Shown here piece by piece: positions 26,853-35,952 of a stretch of DNA of 64,000 nt. The stretch is taken from the NCBI GenBank assembly GCA_021813325.1, contig JAKALA010000001.1, positions 163,973 to 227,972 of the forward strand. Direction: 5' to 3'. Origin of the DNA: a bacterium. GTDB lineage: Bacteria; Verrucomicrobiota; Verrucomicrobiia; Limisphaerales; UBA11358. The number at the start of each line of letters is the position of its first letter. Position 1 is the first letter of the stretch. The notes beneath the pieces were generated by a model. It did no database searches. It was not told the DNA's origin and was given only the letters and a program-made list of their open reading frames with translations. Both the position numbers and the translations under genes were made by a program.

Positions 26853-29030
26853 TCAAAATAGTTTCCAATCCGTGATCTTGTAACGAGAGGCTCCACGGTA
26901 ATTCCCGGCGACCTGGGCGGAATGGGAGGTGCCGTCGGTATGCAGCTTGATTTGATTCTGTTTCCCTTGGCTGAAGGCCGTGGTGATCCCGTCGTCTTCA
27001 TAGAGGATGAAATCCGCCGGCTGATTGCCAACAAGGTTGACGGTAATTTCAAAACAGGTGTCGGGCTTGATGTATTCCACCGGCTTGGCCAGCGGCAGCA
27101 ATGTGCCGCCCTTTACGAACAACGGAATTTGTTTAACGCCGTTGGTGGCCTCAATGCTGACGCCGCCGACAATTTTTCGGTGAGTCCAAAAGTCATACCA
27201 GTCGCCGGCGGGAAGATAAACCGGCCGCGATTTTTGGCCGGAAAAGATCGGCGCCACCAGGACCGAGTCGCCGAACATAAACTCATCATCAATCTGGCGC
27301 ACCTTGGGATCCTCCGGCCAATCCAACACCAGTGCGCGCACCGGCGGCTGGCCGCTGATGCGATATTCATTGAAGGCGCTGTAAAGGTAGGGAATGAAAC
27401 TCATGCGTAATTGCAGCACCTGGCGGACGCCTTCGGTCAAAGCCTGCCGTTCGGTTGCGGACATCAATTGATCATCATTATTTTTGCCGCGATCAACCTG
27501 GTCCCAGGGCGGATTCTTGATGAACCAGGCATTGATGACCGCATTCGGCGAAAAACACACCGTTTCCAACCGGCGATACAAATCCTCGATGGAACTGGCG
27601 TCCCGCACCTCCGGCGTCCAAAGGAGTCCGCTGAACCCTTCATTGACCAGACCGCGAACATAGCAACGCGCGTCGTAAGAATCGCTGTAAACCACATAGG
27701 GCAGCGGACCAGCCAGCGCCTGCGAATTCCGCACCAGACCCCAGGTGCGCAGCCCTTTTTCCTGATACGGCTCCAGCATGGTTTGCTGATACAGTTCGCC
27801 AAACAGTGAGTGCATCAACTCCCCATCCAAGCCGGATGGAAACATTGTCGCTGGTGGAAACGACCATGGCGTTGCTGATTCCGGCTGATCATCGCATTCA
27901 TCCAGTTTCACGCCTTCAACATTCCGGTTGAAAAGCGCAACCCGGTTTTGATTAAGAAAAATCTTTCGCGCCTGCGGTGATGCAAAGTCCGGGACCAAGC
28001 CGCCCCAGACTTTGAAATTTCCCGACCACGGTTTGAGTTCGTCATACATGGGCGACGAAGGATGCGTGAAGGCATGTTCCCAAAAATTCATCTGAAATCC
28101 CATTGCGCGCATCTTTGCCAGAAATTCGTCAGGATCTGGAAAGTGATTGGTATTCCAAACGAAAGACGAGGAATAAGTCTGGGTTTGCCAGCCGGGTTCA
28201 ACGCCCCAAACGTCGCACGGCATGTGCTGGTCACGAAGGCGCCGGGCGAGCGCTAGAGTTTGTTCTGCGCCGAATTTGGCGTAACCGCGATACTGCACAC
28301 CCAATCCCCACAACGGTGGCAACGCGCCGCCGCCGGAGAACAGGTTGTAACGCTTCACGGCATCCAGCAGGGTCGGTCCGGCAAACACATAGACATCCAC
28401 GCCCTTGGCGGCTGGCACATCCACGAGCATCGTTTTTTCCCTTTGCACGCGGGCCCGATACAGTTCCGTGGTGCTGGTTTGAACCTCGCCGCCCCTGGCT
28501 TCAGCGGTTCCGCCCACCGGCGCAACATTCCCCGTGTAAAACGAAGCGAACCGGGCGGTGTCCACGAAAACCCCGTAGCCGTCCGTCGAAACATAAAACG
28601 GCACCGGCGCGTGCGATTCGCCGCGATCATTTTCGGGTGAATCAGTCGGCTTGAGGAAAACACGGCGGCCAGCCTGGCCAAACGATTGCGTCAGGTCGAA
28701 CAGTTCGGTGTGAAGGCCGAATCCGTAAATGCTTTCGCGCGGGGACATTGGCAGCATCAACACGCATCCGCGATCCGATGACTGGAAGGAGACCTTGGCC
28801 AAGTCCAATGGCATGGGGCTGTCGGCCGGCGTGGCTTCAAGCCCCGCCAAGTCAATGGGCGCGCTGCGAAAATGCGTCGGTGTCAATGTTTCCGGCGTGC
28901 CGAAGCGAATGCGCCAGACGCCGGGAGCGATCTTTTCAGTCTGCGGCCCGGCTGATTGGGCATCCGCCGCGTGCAGAGTAAACGCAAACGCGGCTAACAC
29001 GATGAGTTGAAAGCGTTGGGTTATTTTCAT
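26853..29030 (-). CDS. GH31 alpha-glycosidase (alpha-xylosidase/alpha-glucosidase type), secreted
   Basis: This is a 725-residue enzyme with a clear signal peptide (MKITQRFQLIVLAAFAFTLHAADA). The N-terminal beta domain includes YGFGLHTELFDL and RVFLKPTDSP. The (beta/alpha)8 barrel has CDVWGVEPGWQ, then the nucleophile region EGVKLDECDDQPES, and the acid/base region GFSGLLWTPEVRD. Proximal and distal C-terminal beta domains (FMFGDSVLVAPIFSGQ, PLFVKGGTLLPLAKP) complete the usual layout. The family covers alpha-xylosidases, alpha-glucosidases and alpha-galactosidases; sequence by eye does not decide among them. Its ATG overlaps the GH43 stop codon as ATGA at 29027-29030, so translation is probably coupled. 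Confidence 0.93.
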   Translation of the reverse strand: MKITQRFQLIVLAAFAFTLHAADAQSAGPQTEKIAPGVWRIRFGTPETLTPTHFRSAPIDLAGLEATPADSPMPLDLAKVSFQSSDRGCVLMLPMSPRESIYGFGLHTELFDLTQSFGQAGRRVFLKPTDSPENDRGESHAPVPFYVSTDGYGVFVDTARFASFYTGNVAPVGGTAEARGGEVQTSTTELYRARVQREKTMLVDVPAAKGVDVYVFAGPTLLDAVKRYNLFSGGGALPPLWGLGVQYRGYAKFGAEQTLALARRLRDQHMPCDVWGVEPGWQTQTYSSSFVWNTNHFPDPDEFLAKMRAMGFQMNFWEHAFTHPSSPMYDELKPWSGNFKVWGGLVPDFASPQARKIFLNQNRVALFNRNVEGVKLDECDDQPESATPWSFPPATMFPSGLDGELMHSLFGELYQQTMLEPYQEKGLRTWGLVRNSQALAGPLPYVVYSDSYDARCYVRGLVNEGFSGLLWTPEVRDASSIEDLYRRLETVCFSPNAVINAWFIKNPPWDQVDRGKNNDDQLMSATERQALTEGVRQVLQLRMSFIPYLYSAFNEYRISGQPPVRALVLDWPEDPKVRQIDDEFMFGDSVLVAPIFSGQKSRPVYLPAGDWYDFWTHRKIVGGVSIEATNGVKQIPLFVKGGTLLPLAKPVEYIKPDTCFEITVNLVGNQPADFILYEDDGITTAFSQGKQNQIKLHTDGTSHSAQVAGNYRGASRYKITDWKLF

Positions 29031-30151
29031 TTGTTGCTCGCTCCATCCATGGGTGCAGTTGTTTTAAGGTCATTCACCGTTGCCTGCGGCCAGCCATCGG
29101 CGCCCCAGTGGAGCGGCATGATGGCCAGCGTGGCTCGCCCATCCATGCGCACATCGCCTTCGAAATCCGAGGTGAACCAATCTTTGCCTTCCGCTTTTAA
29201 AGTTCCCGCGTGGCCCGGTCCAAACAGCGGCCCGTTGGCCGCCGGCAAAAACACGCTGCCGCCGGCATAGAGCATGTCCTTCCCGGCTTTGTCGCGATAC
29301 GGGCCGGTCACTTTTTCGCTGCGTCCCACGCGGATGTTGTAGGTGCTGTTGGTGCCCTGACAGCAGGAACCCCAATTCACGAACAAATAATAGTAGTTGT
29401 CATGCTTGCACAGATAGGACGCCTCGATGGATTCGTTGTAAGCGAGCGAATAAAGCGGCGAATCCGGCGCGATGCGCTTGCCCGTCTTGGGATCAAGCTG
29501 GATCAGCTTGATGCCGCTCCAGTAAGAGCCAAACGTCAGCCACAGGCTGTCATCGGTGTCGTGAAACACGGACGGATCAATCGCATTGAAGGCGTCGCCC
29601 GACTGGCCTTCGTGCGTCTGCACCACGATGCCTGCGTCGGTCCAATGATAATCCGGATCGCTCGGGTCCAACGTGGGATTGGTCGCCAGACCGATGGCCG
29701 AGGTCATTTTGCCCATGGAAGAAACCGAGTAATAGAGCAGATAACGATCGCCAACTTTCATGACATCAGGCGCCCAATACGACATGTGACGATTTTCCGG
29801 AACGTTTTTGGCCACCCAGTCGGGCGCTTCGCGGAACACGGCCGGGCCGCGCTCCCAATCCACCAGATCCTTGGAATGATACGAAGGCACGCCGCGCCCG
29901 GTGTAGAAAACCCAGTATTCGTCCTTGCACGGCACCACGTCCGAAGGATCCCGCGTCACAATGCCTCGGCTGGCGGATTGGTCCAACGGCAAAGCCGGAT
30001 AAATTTTCGGCGGCTCCCATTGGGCCTGGGCGGCAACCGCCAAAGTCAAAGTCCCCAAAACGATGGTCGTCCACCTTGGAAGCTGGCCAATAATCCGTAA
30101 GATTGAAGCACCTTCGCGCAGTGCCAAACGACGTGTTTGTGTGGAATTCAT
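29027..30151 (-). CDS. GH43 arabinanase/arabinosidase-like enzyme, secreted
   Basis: This is a 374-residue five-bladed beta-propeller glycosidase with a leader (RWTTIVLGTLTLAVAAQA). The three catalytic acids fall in the expected blades: Asp in TRDPSDVVPCKDEYWVFYTG, Asp in MSYWAPDVMKVGDRYLLYYS, and Glu in YNESIEASYLCKHDNYYYLF. The FNAIDPSVFHDTDDSLWLTFGS piece matches the endo-1,5-alpha-L-arabinanase branch (GH43 subfamily 4/5). It is predicted to cut arabinan side chains of pectin. It is flanked by GH2 (79 bp upstream) and GH31 (4-bp overlap) on the same strand. Confidence 0.93.
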   Translation of the reverse strand: MNSTQTRRLALREGASILRIIGQLPRWTTIVLGTLTLAVAAQAQWEPPKIYPALPLDQSASRGIVTRDPSDVVPCKDEYWVFYTGRGVPSYHSKDLVDWERGPAVFREAPDWVAKNVPENRHMSYWAPDVMKVGDRYLLYYSVSSMGKMTSAIGLATNPTLDPSDPDYHWTDAGIVVQTHEGQSGDAFNAIDPSVFHDTDDSLWLTFGSYWSGIKLIQLDPKTGKRIAPDSPLYSLAYNESIEASYLCKHDNYYYLFVNWGSCCQGTNSTYNIRVGRSEKVTGPYRDKAGKDMLYAGGSVFLPAANGPLFGPGHAGTLKAEGKDWFTSDFEGDVRMDGRATLAIMPLHWGADGWPQATVNDLKTTAPMDGASNK

Positions 30152-30230
30152 GGGCGTAGTATGGAAGGAACTTTATCGAGATTCAATGCAGCTTCAACGG
30201 TGCGAATTCTGCGTCACCCGTCTTCCGCCA

Positions 30231-32105
30231 TTATTTTTCCGTTTTTGCGGCAACGGATTCCGCCGCGCGAAAGACAGCTTCGTTGGCCTGCTTCACGCGC
30301 TGAAAATCCATTTTCTCGACTTTGCGATCGTAGGTCAGAAAGCCATTTACTTCGTGTTCCACATCCGTGATTTGCGTGTAGATGGCGGCGCCCAGGCCTT
30401 TCTCCTTGATCAACCCTTGCAGGTCGGATTGCAAGCTTTCAAAACGTTTGGTCAATTCATCCACGGAGGATTTCATTTCATAGGCATTGTTTTCCACCGG
30501 CCACAGGTGTCCGGGAACCAGCAGTCCGACGCCGCCGTATTCGCCAAGCGAGGCGGCGCGGGTGGCGCTGGGTTGCGGCGGATTGCCCGGGCCGACATAA
30601 ATATGCAAATCATCAAAATCACCATTGCCCGGATCACCGGGCGGAGGGCGATAGCCGGGCGCGTTATTGTAGCCGGTGTTGCCATTGACCAGGCGCGTGG
30701 GATCAAGGGATTTAGTCCAGGACGTAATCCGGGCGACGTCGTAAGCCCCCCAATTTTCGTTGAAGGGAACCCACGCCACGACGGCGGGCGAATTGTAATG
30801 TTGCCGCATGATGATTTGCCATTCGCGCTCAAATTCAGCCCGCGTGCGTTCCGGATGATCTTCGGGATACCACATGGACGGCATGTCCTGCCAGACGAGC
30901 AATCCCAATTTGTCCGCCCAGTAAAACCAACGCTGCGGCTCGACCTTGGCGTGTTTGCGCACCAGATTAAAGCCAAGCCGTTTGGTTGCCTCCAGGTCGA
31001 ATTTCAGAGCCGCATCCGTGGGCGCCGTATGAATGCCGTCCGGCCAGTAGCCTTGATCCAGCGGCCCCATTTGAAAGACAAACTTGCCATTCAACAATGG
31101 GCGCAGTTTTCCATCCACCATACCCAAACTCACTGAGCGCATTCCAAAATAGCTGCCCACCTCATCCAGCACTTTGCCCCTGAGACTCACTAGCTGGACT
31201 TTCAAATCGTAGAGAAAAGGATCGTCCGGCGACCACAAATGCGCGTTGGGCAAAGAAATCTCAATTTCATCCGTGCTGTTCCCCGAAACTTCCGCGATGA
31301 CTTTGCCATCGGCGCTCACCGACAGGCGAACCCGTTCGGCCTTGCCGGAAATGGCTGTGCGCACCTTAACTCTGGACTGACTTGCGTCAGGCGTGATGAC
31401 AAGCTGCTGAATATAATTGCGAGGCACGGATTCCAGCCACACCGTCTGCCAAATGCCGGAAGTGAACGTGTAATCGCCCTGGGTCACGCAATCCTTGCCA
31501 CAAGCATGGCGTCCGTCATGGTTGTCCCACGCTCCAACGACCAGCTCGTTTTCTCCACGGTGAAGCAGGTCCGTTATATCAAACTCAAACGCGTCATAAC
31601 TGCCTTCATGCGTTCCCGCCAAATGGCCGTTCACAAAAACCCGCGACAGACAGGCTACCGCATCAAAATGGAGCAACACCCTTTGTTTTTTCCAATCTTT
31701 GGGAACCGTAAAACTTCGACGATACCACATGTTGACTTCCTGTTTCCGCATGATTCCCGAAAGATAAGATTCCGGTGGGAAAGGCACTTTGATGCGTTCC
31801 GGCTGGGCTGGAAACGGCGGTGGCTTGGCGAGCGCATTCGTCGGACAGACGCGATTTGTTCCGCCGAAGTAATCCCAATCGCCGTTGAGATTCAGCCAAT
31901 TGGGCCGCGTCAATTGCGGCCGGGGATATTCGGGCAACGGAACCGCCGCCAACTTGGCCTCAACTGTCCACGGCGTCGGCAACAGCGCCACCGGCACACC
32001 GCGAGCGCGATCATCTGACAGTGAGACGGCCCGTAATGGAAACAGGGGGATGAACACAAGCAAACCCGTCAGCGCAGCACGAAGCGAATGTCTTATCATA
32101 TTCAA
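30231..32105 (-). CDS. GH2 beta-glycosidase (beta-galactosidase family), secreted
   Basis: This is a 624-residue protein with a signal peptide (SLRAALTGLLVFIPLFPLRA). The N-terminal jelly-roll domain carries RPNWLNLNGDWDY, MWYRRSFTVP and FDAVACLSRVFVNG. An Ig-like middle domain follows, then the TIM barrel with the acid/base Glu in VAWVPFNENWG and the nucleophile Glu in ASLGEYGGVG. RKHAKVEPQRWFYWADKLGLLVWQDMPS (consecutive pieces) is typical of the family. Length is shorter than LacZ, closer to the three-domain beta-galactosidase, mannosidase and glucuronidase members. It is first in the GH2-GH43-GH31-GH127 run and probably defines the operon promoter upstream of 32105. Confidence 0.92.
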   Translation of the reverse strand: MNMIRHSLRAALTGLLVFIPLFPLRAVSLSDDRARGVPVALLPTPWTVEAKLAAVPLPEYPRPQLTRPNWLNLNGDWDYFGGTNRVCPTNALAKPPPFPAQPERIKVPFPPESYLSGIMRKQEVNMWYRRSFTVPKDWKKQRVLLHFDAVACLSRVFVNGHLAGTHEGSYDAFEFDITDLLHRGENELVVGAWDNHDGRHACGKDCVTQGDYTFTSGIWQTVWLESVPRNYIQQLVITPDASQSRVKVRTAISGKAERVRLSVSADGKVIAEVSGNSTDEIEISLPNAHLWSPDDPFLYDLKVQLVSLRGKVLDEVGSYFGMRSVSLGMVDGKLRPLLNGKFVFQMGPLDQGYWPDGIHTAPTDAALKFDLEATKRLGFNLVRKHAKVEPQRWFYWADKLGLLVWQDMPSMWYPEDHPERTRAEFEREWQIIMRQHYNSPAVVAWVPFNENWGAYDVARITSWTKSLDPTRLVNGNTGYNNAPGYRPPPGDPGNGDFDDLHIYVGPGNPPQPSATRAASLGEYGGVGLLVPGHLWPVENNAYEMKSSVDELTKRFESLQSDLQGLIKEKGLGAAIYTQITDVEHEVNGFLTYDRKVEKMDFQRVKQANEAVFRAAESVAAKTEK

Positions 32106-32388
32106 AATTCAGGATGGTTCGGCCCAAGGTTCTTCAAATGATTACAAACCTGATGGCGGTTCCCCAGAATGCCGCCACGCCCGGACCCGGTCAAGGTTGT
32201 GTCGTCTCTGCCGTTGCGATGGTAAGCGGGCAAACTGCTTCGATTGAAATACTCACAGTGTCGTCCCCGAAGGGTGATTGGGGTGGGCGAATCGCGCTAA
32301 TTTCCGAGCAAAAGCGCAAGCGAGGCGCAATATGGGTTTAAGGATTTGGTGTTTTTTTGAGCGAATGACCTTTGGCTGTCCCATTGGA

Positions 32389-32770
32389 TCAAGTGTAACC
32401 GGGCGAATAAGCCGGCGGCGGGGCGCCCAGAAAGCGTCCGCCGCCGCCGGCAGTCCCGCAGCCTTCGAGCCGGCTGGCCAGTTCCAATTTTTGCCACCGG
32501 GCCGGGCGGATCAACGCACAGAGGCGGGTGAAACTGTGCGCCCATTGACTGAGGCCGGCGCAACCGCAGATAGAGTAGCAGGGCCGGTCCCACCTGCCAG
32601 CGCACGGCGTTGGCGTTGTGGCCCGGTCCAGACAGCGGGCGACCAGTTGAATGGGGAGGAGTCCATCACGTGGATCACGCGCTGGAAGCGGAAGGCCAAG
32701 CGCGGACGATGCCGGCTGCCCAAAGCGGGCGACAACGATGGCAAGCGATCATGCATTTTCCAGCACAACT
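32389..32770 (-). pseudogene. IS4-family transposase remnant
   Basis: Reading the minus strand across frames restores pieces of an IS4-type transposase. FQRVIHVMDSS then IQLVARCLDRA comes from the DDE core with the first Asp. It is joined after an internal deletion to HNANAVRWQVGPALLLY. Then, in another frame, the C-terminal tail SQWAHSFTRLCALIRP, EGCGTAGGG and FLGAPPPAYSPGYT runs to a TGA at 32389-32391. At least two frameshifts and loss of most of the catalytic region make it non-functional. The surrounding 32106-32388 shows no gene. Confidence 0.65.
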
Positions 32771-32869
32771 GTTTTTTGTCTTAATTTGCCCTCCCCAATA
32801 TGGGGTCAAATGCAGTATCAGATTTGAACTTTTGGCGACAGTTGAAAACAAAGGAGAAAATTGAAAAGT

Positions 32870-32946
32870 TGGTGCTCCCGCCTGGAATTGAACCGGGATA
32901 GGCAGTTTAGGAAACTGCTGCTCTGATCCATTTGAGCTACGGGAGC
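32870..32946 (-). tRNA. tRNA-Arg (CCT anticodon)
   Basis: This is a 77-base cloverleaf read on the minus strand. The acceptor stem GCTCCCG pairs with CGGGAGC, and the discriminator A is followed by an encoded CCA. The D arm is GCTC/GAGC, and the anticodon arm GCAGT-TTCCTAA-ACTGC has anticodon CCT. The T arm CCCGG-TTCAATT-CCAGG has one C-A mismatch. It lies between two transposase remnants and may be an insertion hot spot. Confidence 0.93.
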
Positions 32947-33269
32947 AAATCCGACTCCCGCAAATTAACCGTGTGCAAACGTTGTTACAAGTTTAACGAC
33001 GAATCAATTTGCCGTCGCCATATTGCGATATACGTGCCGGTTTAACTATATCCTGGTTCGCCTTCTGGCCTCTTTGGCGGCGGTGGGGGAGGGCGCAGGC
33101 CAATGGCTCGGATCATCATCGTGACGCGCCATTTTCTAATATAGTCAAATTCGTCTGCAATAAACGTCGCTAACGCCGCCTCTCCAAGTCAGCTTGTAAT
33201 ACCAATTCTCAATGACAACCGGTATAAAGAGTTGGTCAAAGCTGGAGGGGTGGGTAAGCTTTGGGCTTG

Positions 33270-33460
33270 GGCAGAAAACAAACGAAACTGATGGTGAGCG
33301 CGGCGGAGACGGCGCGGCTCAAGGAATAAATCCGGGCGGCCAAGTCGCTTTATTACTGGTTGGGAAAAGTGGGCGGCGCGTTCCGGGTTCCGCGTCCCCG
33401 CCACGTCAAACAGAACCCGGAAGCCACGGCGGCCTTCCGCGCCGGGCTGGAACAAGGCTT
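33270..33460 (+). pseudogene. IS630-family transposase fragment (winged-helix part)
   Basis: In the plus frame through 33330 the translation reads IRAAKSLYYWLGKVGGAF then RVPRPRHVKQNPEATAAF, the winged-helix DNA-binding segment typical of IS630-family transposases. A TAA at 33327 interrupts it just upstream, and no DDE catalytic region follows, so only a fragment survives. The stretch 32947-33270 shows no gene; around 33200 there is an AT-richer sequence (TACCAATTCTCAATGACAA) that could be an element end. Confidence 0.55.
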
Positions 33461-33494
33461 GCATTTTGGAAAATCCAGAATCAATAATTGGCCA

Positions 33495-33821
33495 ATGTCT
33501 CCTAAGGAAACCCAATTTTTCGACCGATGTAAGCTTGACGATGTGACGTTAAAGCTGGATTTTTGGTTAAATTTTGCGGTCAACGAAAAATATAAGCTAT
33601 TGGTGGGAATGCGCTTGCGAAACCACCATGGGCAAACGCCGGATGCGGCCCGCTTGATTGGGCCGGTGGTCGAACAGGTGGTTTTGTTTTTGAGGACGGA
33701 ATGGGACCAGATTCAGCTCACCGCTGGCAACTTTCTCGCAAGCGGGTTTTTCAATTATAAGGAACGTCTCCGGGCCGGTGCCGGCAAAATCATCTGTCGC
33801 CCTTGCCCTGACGTTTTCTGA
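33495..33821 (+). CDS. Hypothetical protein
   Basis: This 108-residue frame starts at an ATG at 33495 and ends 2 bp before the next gene. The sequence has a plausible protein texture (LDDVTLKLDFWLNFAV, ARLIGPVVEQVVLFLRTEWD) and ends with two cysteines. The same frame runs back into the IS630 fragment, so it could be chance open frame behind a decayed element. I do not recognise a family. The tight spacing to the downstream sensor kinase gene is the main argument for its being real. Confidence 0.3.
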   Translation: MSPKETQFFDRCKLDDVTLKLDFWLNFAVNEKYKLLVGMRLRNHHGQTPDAARLIGPVVEQVVLFLRTEWDQIQLTAGNFLASGFFNYKERLRAGAGKIICRPCPDVF

Positions 33822-33823
33822 AC

Positions 33824-35596
33824 ATGAACAAGTCACCCGCCAAGCGCAATCGCCGCATCCTGATTGTAGATGACAACCTGGCCATCCACGCCGATTTTAA
33901 AAAAATCCTTTGCCCCAGTTCCGGCGCTTTGTCGAACCTGGAAAAAAGCGAGGCCGAGATTTTTGGCGAAACCAAACCCAGCCAGGTCATGCAGGGGTTC
34001 GAGGTGGATTCAGCTTATCAGGGACAGGAGGCGTATGAATTCGTCCGGGAATCTAAACTGGCCGGCAAGCCTTACGCGGTGGTGTTCATGGATGTGCGGA
34101 TGCCGCCGGGTTGGGACGGCATTGAAACCACCGCCAAAATCTGGGCAGTGGATCCGGATCTGCAAATCGTCATTTGCACCGCCTTTTCAGATTATTCGTG
34201 GGACCAGATGGTCGAAAAATTCGGCGTCTCTGACCGGCTGGTCGTTTTGAAAAAACCGTTCGACTACGTGGAAGTGGTGCAACTGGCTCACGCGTTGGCG
34301 GAGAAATGGCATTTGCTACAGGCGGCGCGAACCAAACTGGATCAATTGGAAGTCATGGTGGCGCAACGCACCCAGGATCTCCAATCCGCCCACGAGCAGT
34401 TGAAAACTGAAATGGCGGAACACGCCCGCACGGAAGCCACGCTCCGCCAATCGCAAAAAATGGAGGCCCTCGGCCAGCTTGCCGGCGGCATCGCCCACGA
34501 CTTTAACAACATCCTCACGGTCATCCGCGGCTACACGCAATTTTTGGGCATGGAGATCCCGGAAACCCCGGCGTCGCTGGAAGCCTTGGAGGAAATTGCC
34601 CGCGCCGCCGACCGCGCGGCTCAATTGACTTCCCAGATGCTGATGTTCAGCCGCAAGAAGCGGATGCAGTTGGAGAACCTCGAGCTGAACAGTTTCATCT
34701 GCGGAATGGCGGACATGCTGCGCAGATTGATCGGCGAGACCGTTCAACTGCAACTGCGTTGCGACAATGGCGCCTTGGACGTGCGGGCTGACGTGGTGAT
34801 GATGGAGGTTGCCATCCTGAACCTGGCGGTCAATGCGCGGGATGCCATGCCTCGGGGCGGCCAGTTGTCCATCCGCACCAGCGAGGTGTCCGGCGAAGCC
34901 CTCCAGAACTCCCCGTTCAAACAGCGCGTCTCCGGTGCGTATGCGTGCATCAGCCTTTCGGACACCGGTTGCGGAATCGCGCCAGAAGCGCTGCCCCACA
35001 TTTTTGAACCGTTCTTCACCACCAAGGAAATTGGCAAAGGTTCCGGGCTGGGCCTGGCCACGGTTCACGGCATTATCCAACAGCACGAAGGTTGGATAGA
35101 GGTGAAAAGCCAGCCGGCGTGCGGCGCCACCTTTAAAATATTTCTCCCCCTCAAGACCAGCCCCGTCAAATCCGCCGGTGAACCGGCTCAACTCGCGTCG
35201 GCCTGCGGTGGCCATGAAACGATTTTACTCGTGGAAGACGAACCCGTGGTTCGTCGCCTGGCCCGGGGCATCCTGCAACGACAAGGCTACCGGGTTTACG
35301 AAGCCGGTTCTGCCGCTCAGGCGTTGCCGGTCTGGCAAAACCATGCCGGTGAAATTGACCTGTTGCTGACGGACATGGTCATGCCCGGCGGCATCACCGG
35401 ACGCGAACTCGCCCAACAATTGCTGGCCCAAAAACGCGACCTCAAAGTGATCTATTCCAGCGGTTACAGCCCCGACTTTGTCGCGCCGGATTTTGAATTG
35501 ATCGACGGACACAACTTTCTGCCCAAGCCTTATACGCAGGATAAATTGGCGCTGACTGTGCGCCGGTGCATGGATGAGCCTTTGGTCAAAGCTTGA
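33824..35596 (+). CDS. Hybrid sensor: REC - histidine kinase - REC
   Basis: This is a 590-residue cytoplasmic protein without membrane segments. Residues 10-155 form a receiver domain (DD at 16-17, phospho-acceptor D90 in [18 protein letters not shown] at 143-146) with an insert of about 25 residues after the first helix. A coiled-coil region follows (160-210), then the HisKA dimerisation domain with H225 in [10 protein letters not shown]. The HATPase has [19 protein letters not shown] and [15 protein letters not shown]-terminal receiver has [11 protein letters not shown] and ends KPYTQDKL. Sandwiching the kinase between two receivers suggests a phosphorelay node fed by another kinase. It is convergent with the CHASE2 hybrid kinase across a 356-bp gap. 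Confidence 0.92.
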   Translation: MNKSPAKRNRRILIVDDNLAIHADFKKILCPSSGALSNLEKSEAEIFGETKPSQVMQGFEVDSAYQGQEAYEFVRESKLAGKPYAVVFMDVRMPPGWDGIETTAKIWAVDPDLQIVICTAFSDYSWDQMVEKFGVSDRLVVLKKPFDYVEVVQLAHALAEKWHLLQAARTKLDQLEVMVAQRTQDLQSAHEQLKTEMAEHARTEATLRQSQKMEALGQLAGGIAHDFNNILTVIRGYTQFLGMEIPETPASLEALEEIARAADRAAQLTSQMLMFSRKKRMQLENLELNSFICGMADMLRRLIGETVQLQLRCDNGALDVRADVVMMEVAILNLAVNARDAMPRGGQLSIRTSEVSGEALQNSPFKQRVSGAYACISLSDTGCGIAPEALPHIFEPFFTTKEIGKGSGLGLATVHGIIQQHEGWIEVKSQPACGATFKIFLPLKTSPVKSAGEPAQLASACGGHETILLVEDEPVVRRLARGILQRQGYRVYEAGSAAQALPVWQNHAGEIDLLLTDMVMPGGITGRELAQQLLAQKRDLKVIYSSGYSPDFVAPDFELIDGHNFLPKPYTQDKLALTVRRCMDEPLVKA

Positions 35597-35952
35597 AGGT
35601 GCGGCCAACGATCCGTCTGCCCCCCCGCTCGCCGAAAAACAAGCTGCCAGCCGGTTCCCGCCGCCGAATGATTGTTGGTGCTTGGGGCAATCCGTCCAGC
35701 CAGCGGCGCAGTCCAGAAATGGTTCGCAGTCTTCACCTATTCCCGCGCCCGTCGGGCCGCCGGTAAAAGCGTCCGGGCGGATTCCGACTGCTCCAGGGCA
35801 TCCTGCTGTTGACATTATCCCGAAAGCCAATGTGCGGTGACAGCGCGTTGTCTTCATGCGTGACCGCTTGTGGACGGTAGATTTTTGAGAGCGGCGGAGC
35901 CGGCGGAAAAATCAGCGGCTGTCTTTCAAGTTCAAAAGCGACAACCTCAATA
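35597..35952. other. Intergenic gap between convergent kinase genes
   Basis: In these 356 bases between two convergent genes I see no convincing coding frame, RNA gene or U-tailed hairpin. The open frames present are short and compositionally odd. Confidence 0.5.

Noticed and set aside
32278..32784. 168-residue plus-strand frame
   Set aside because: The minus strand here reads as a broken IS4 transposase, so the plus frame is chance.
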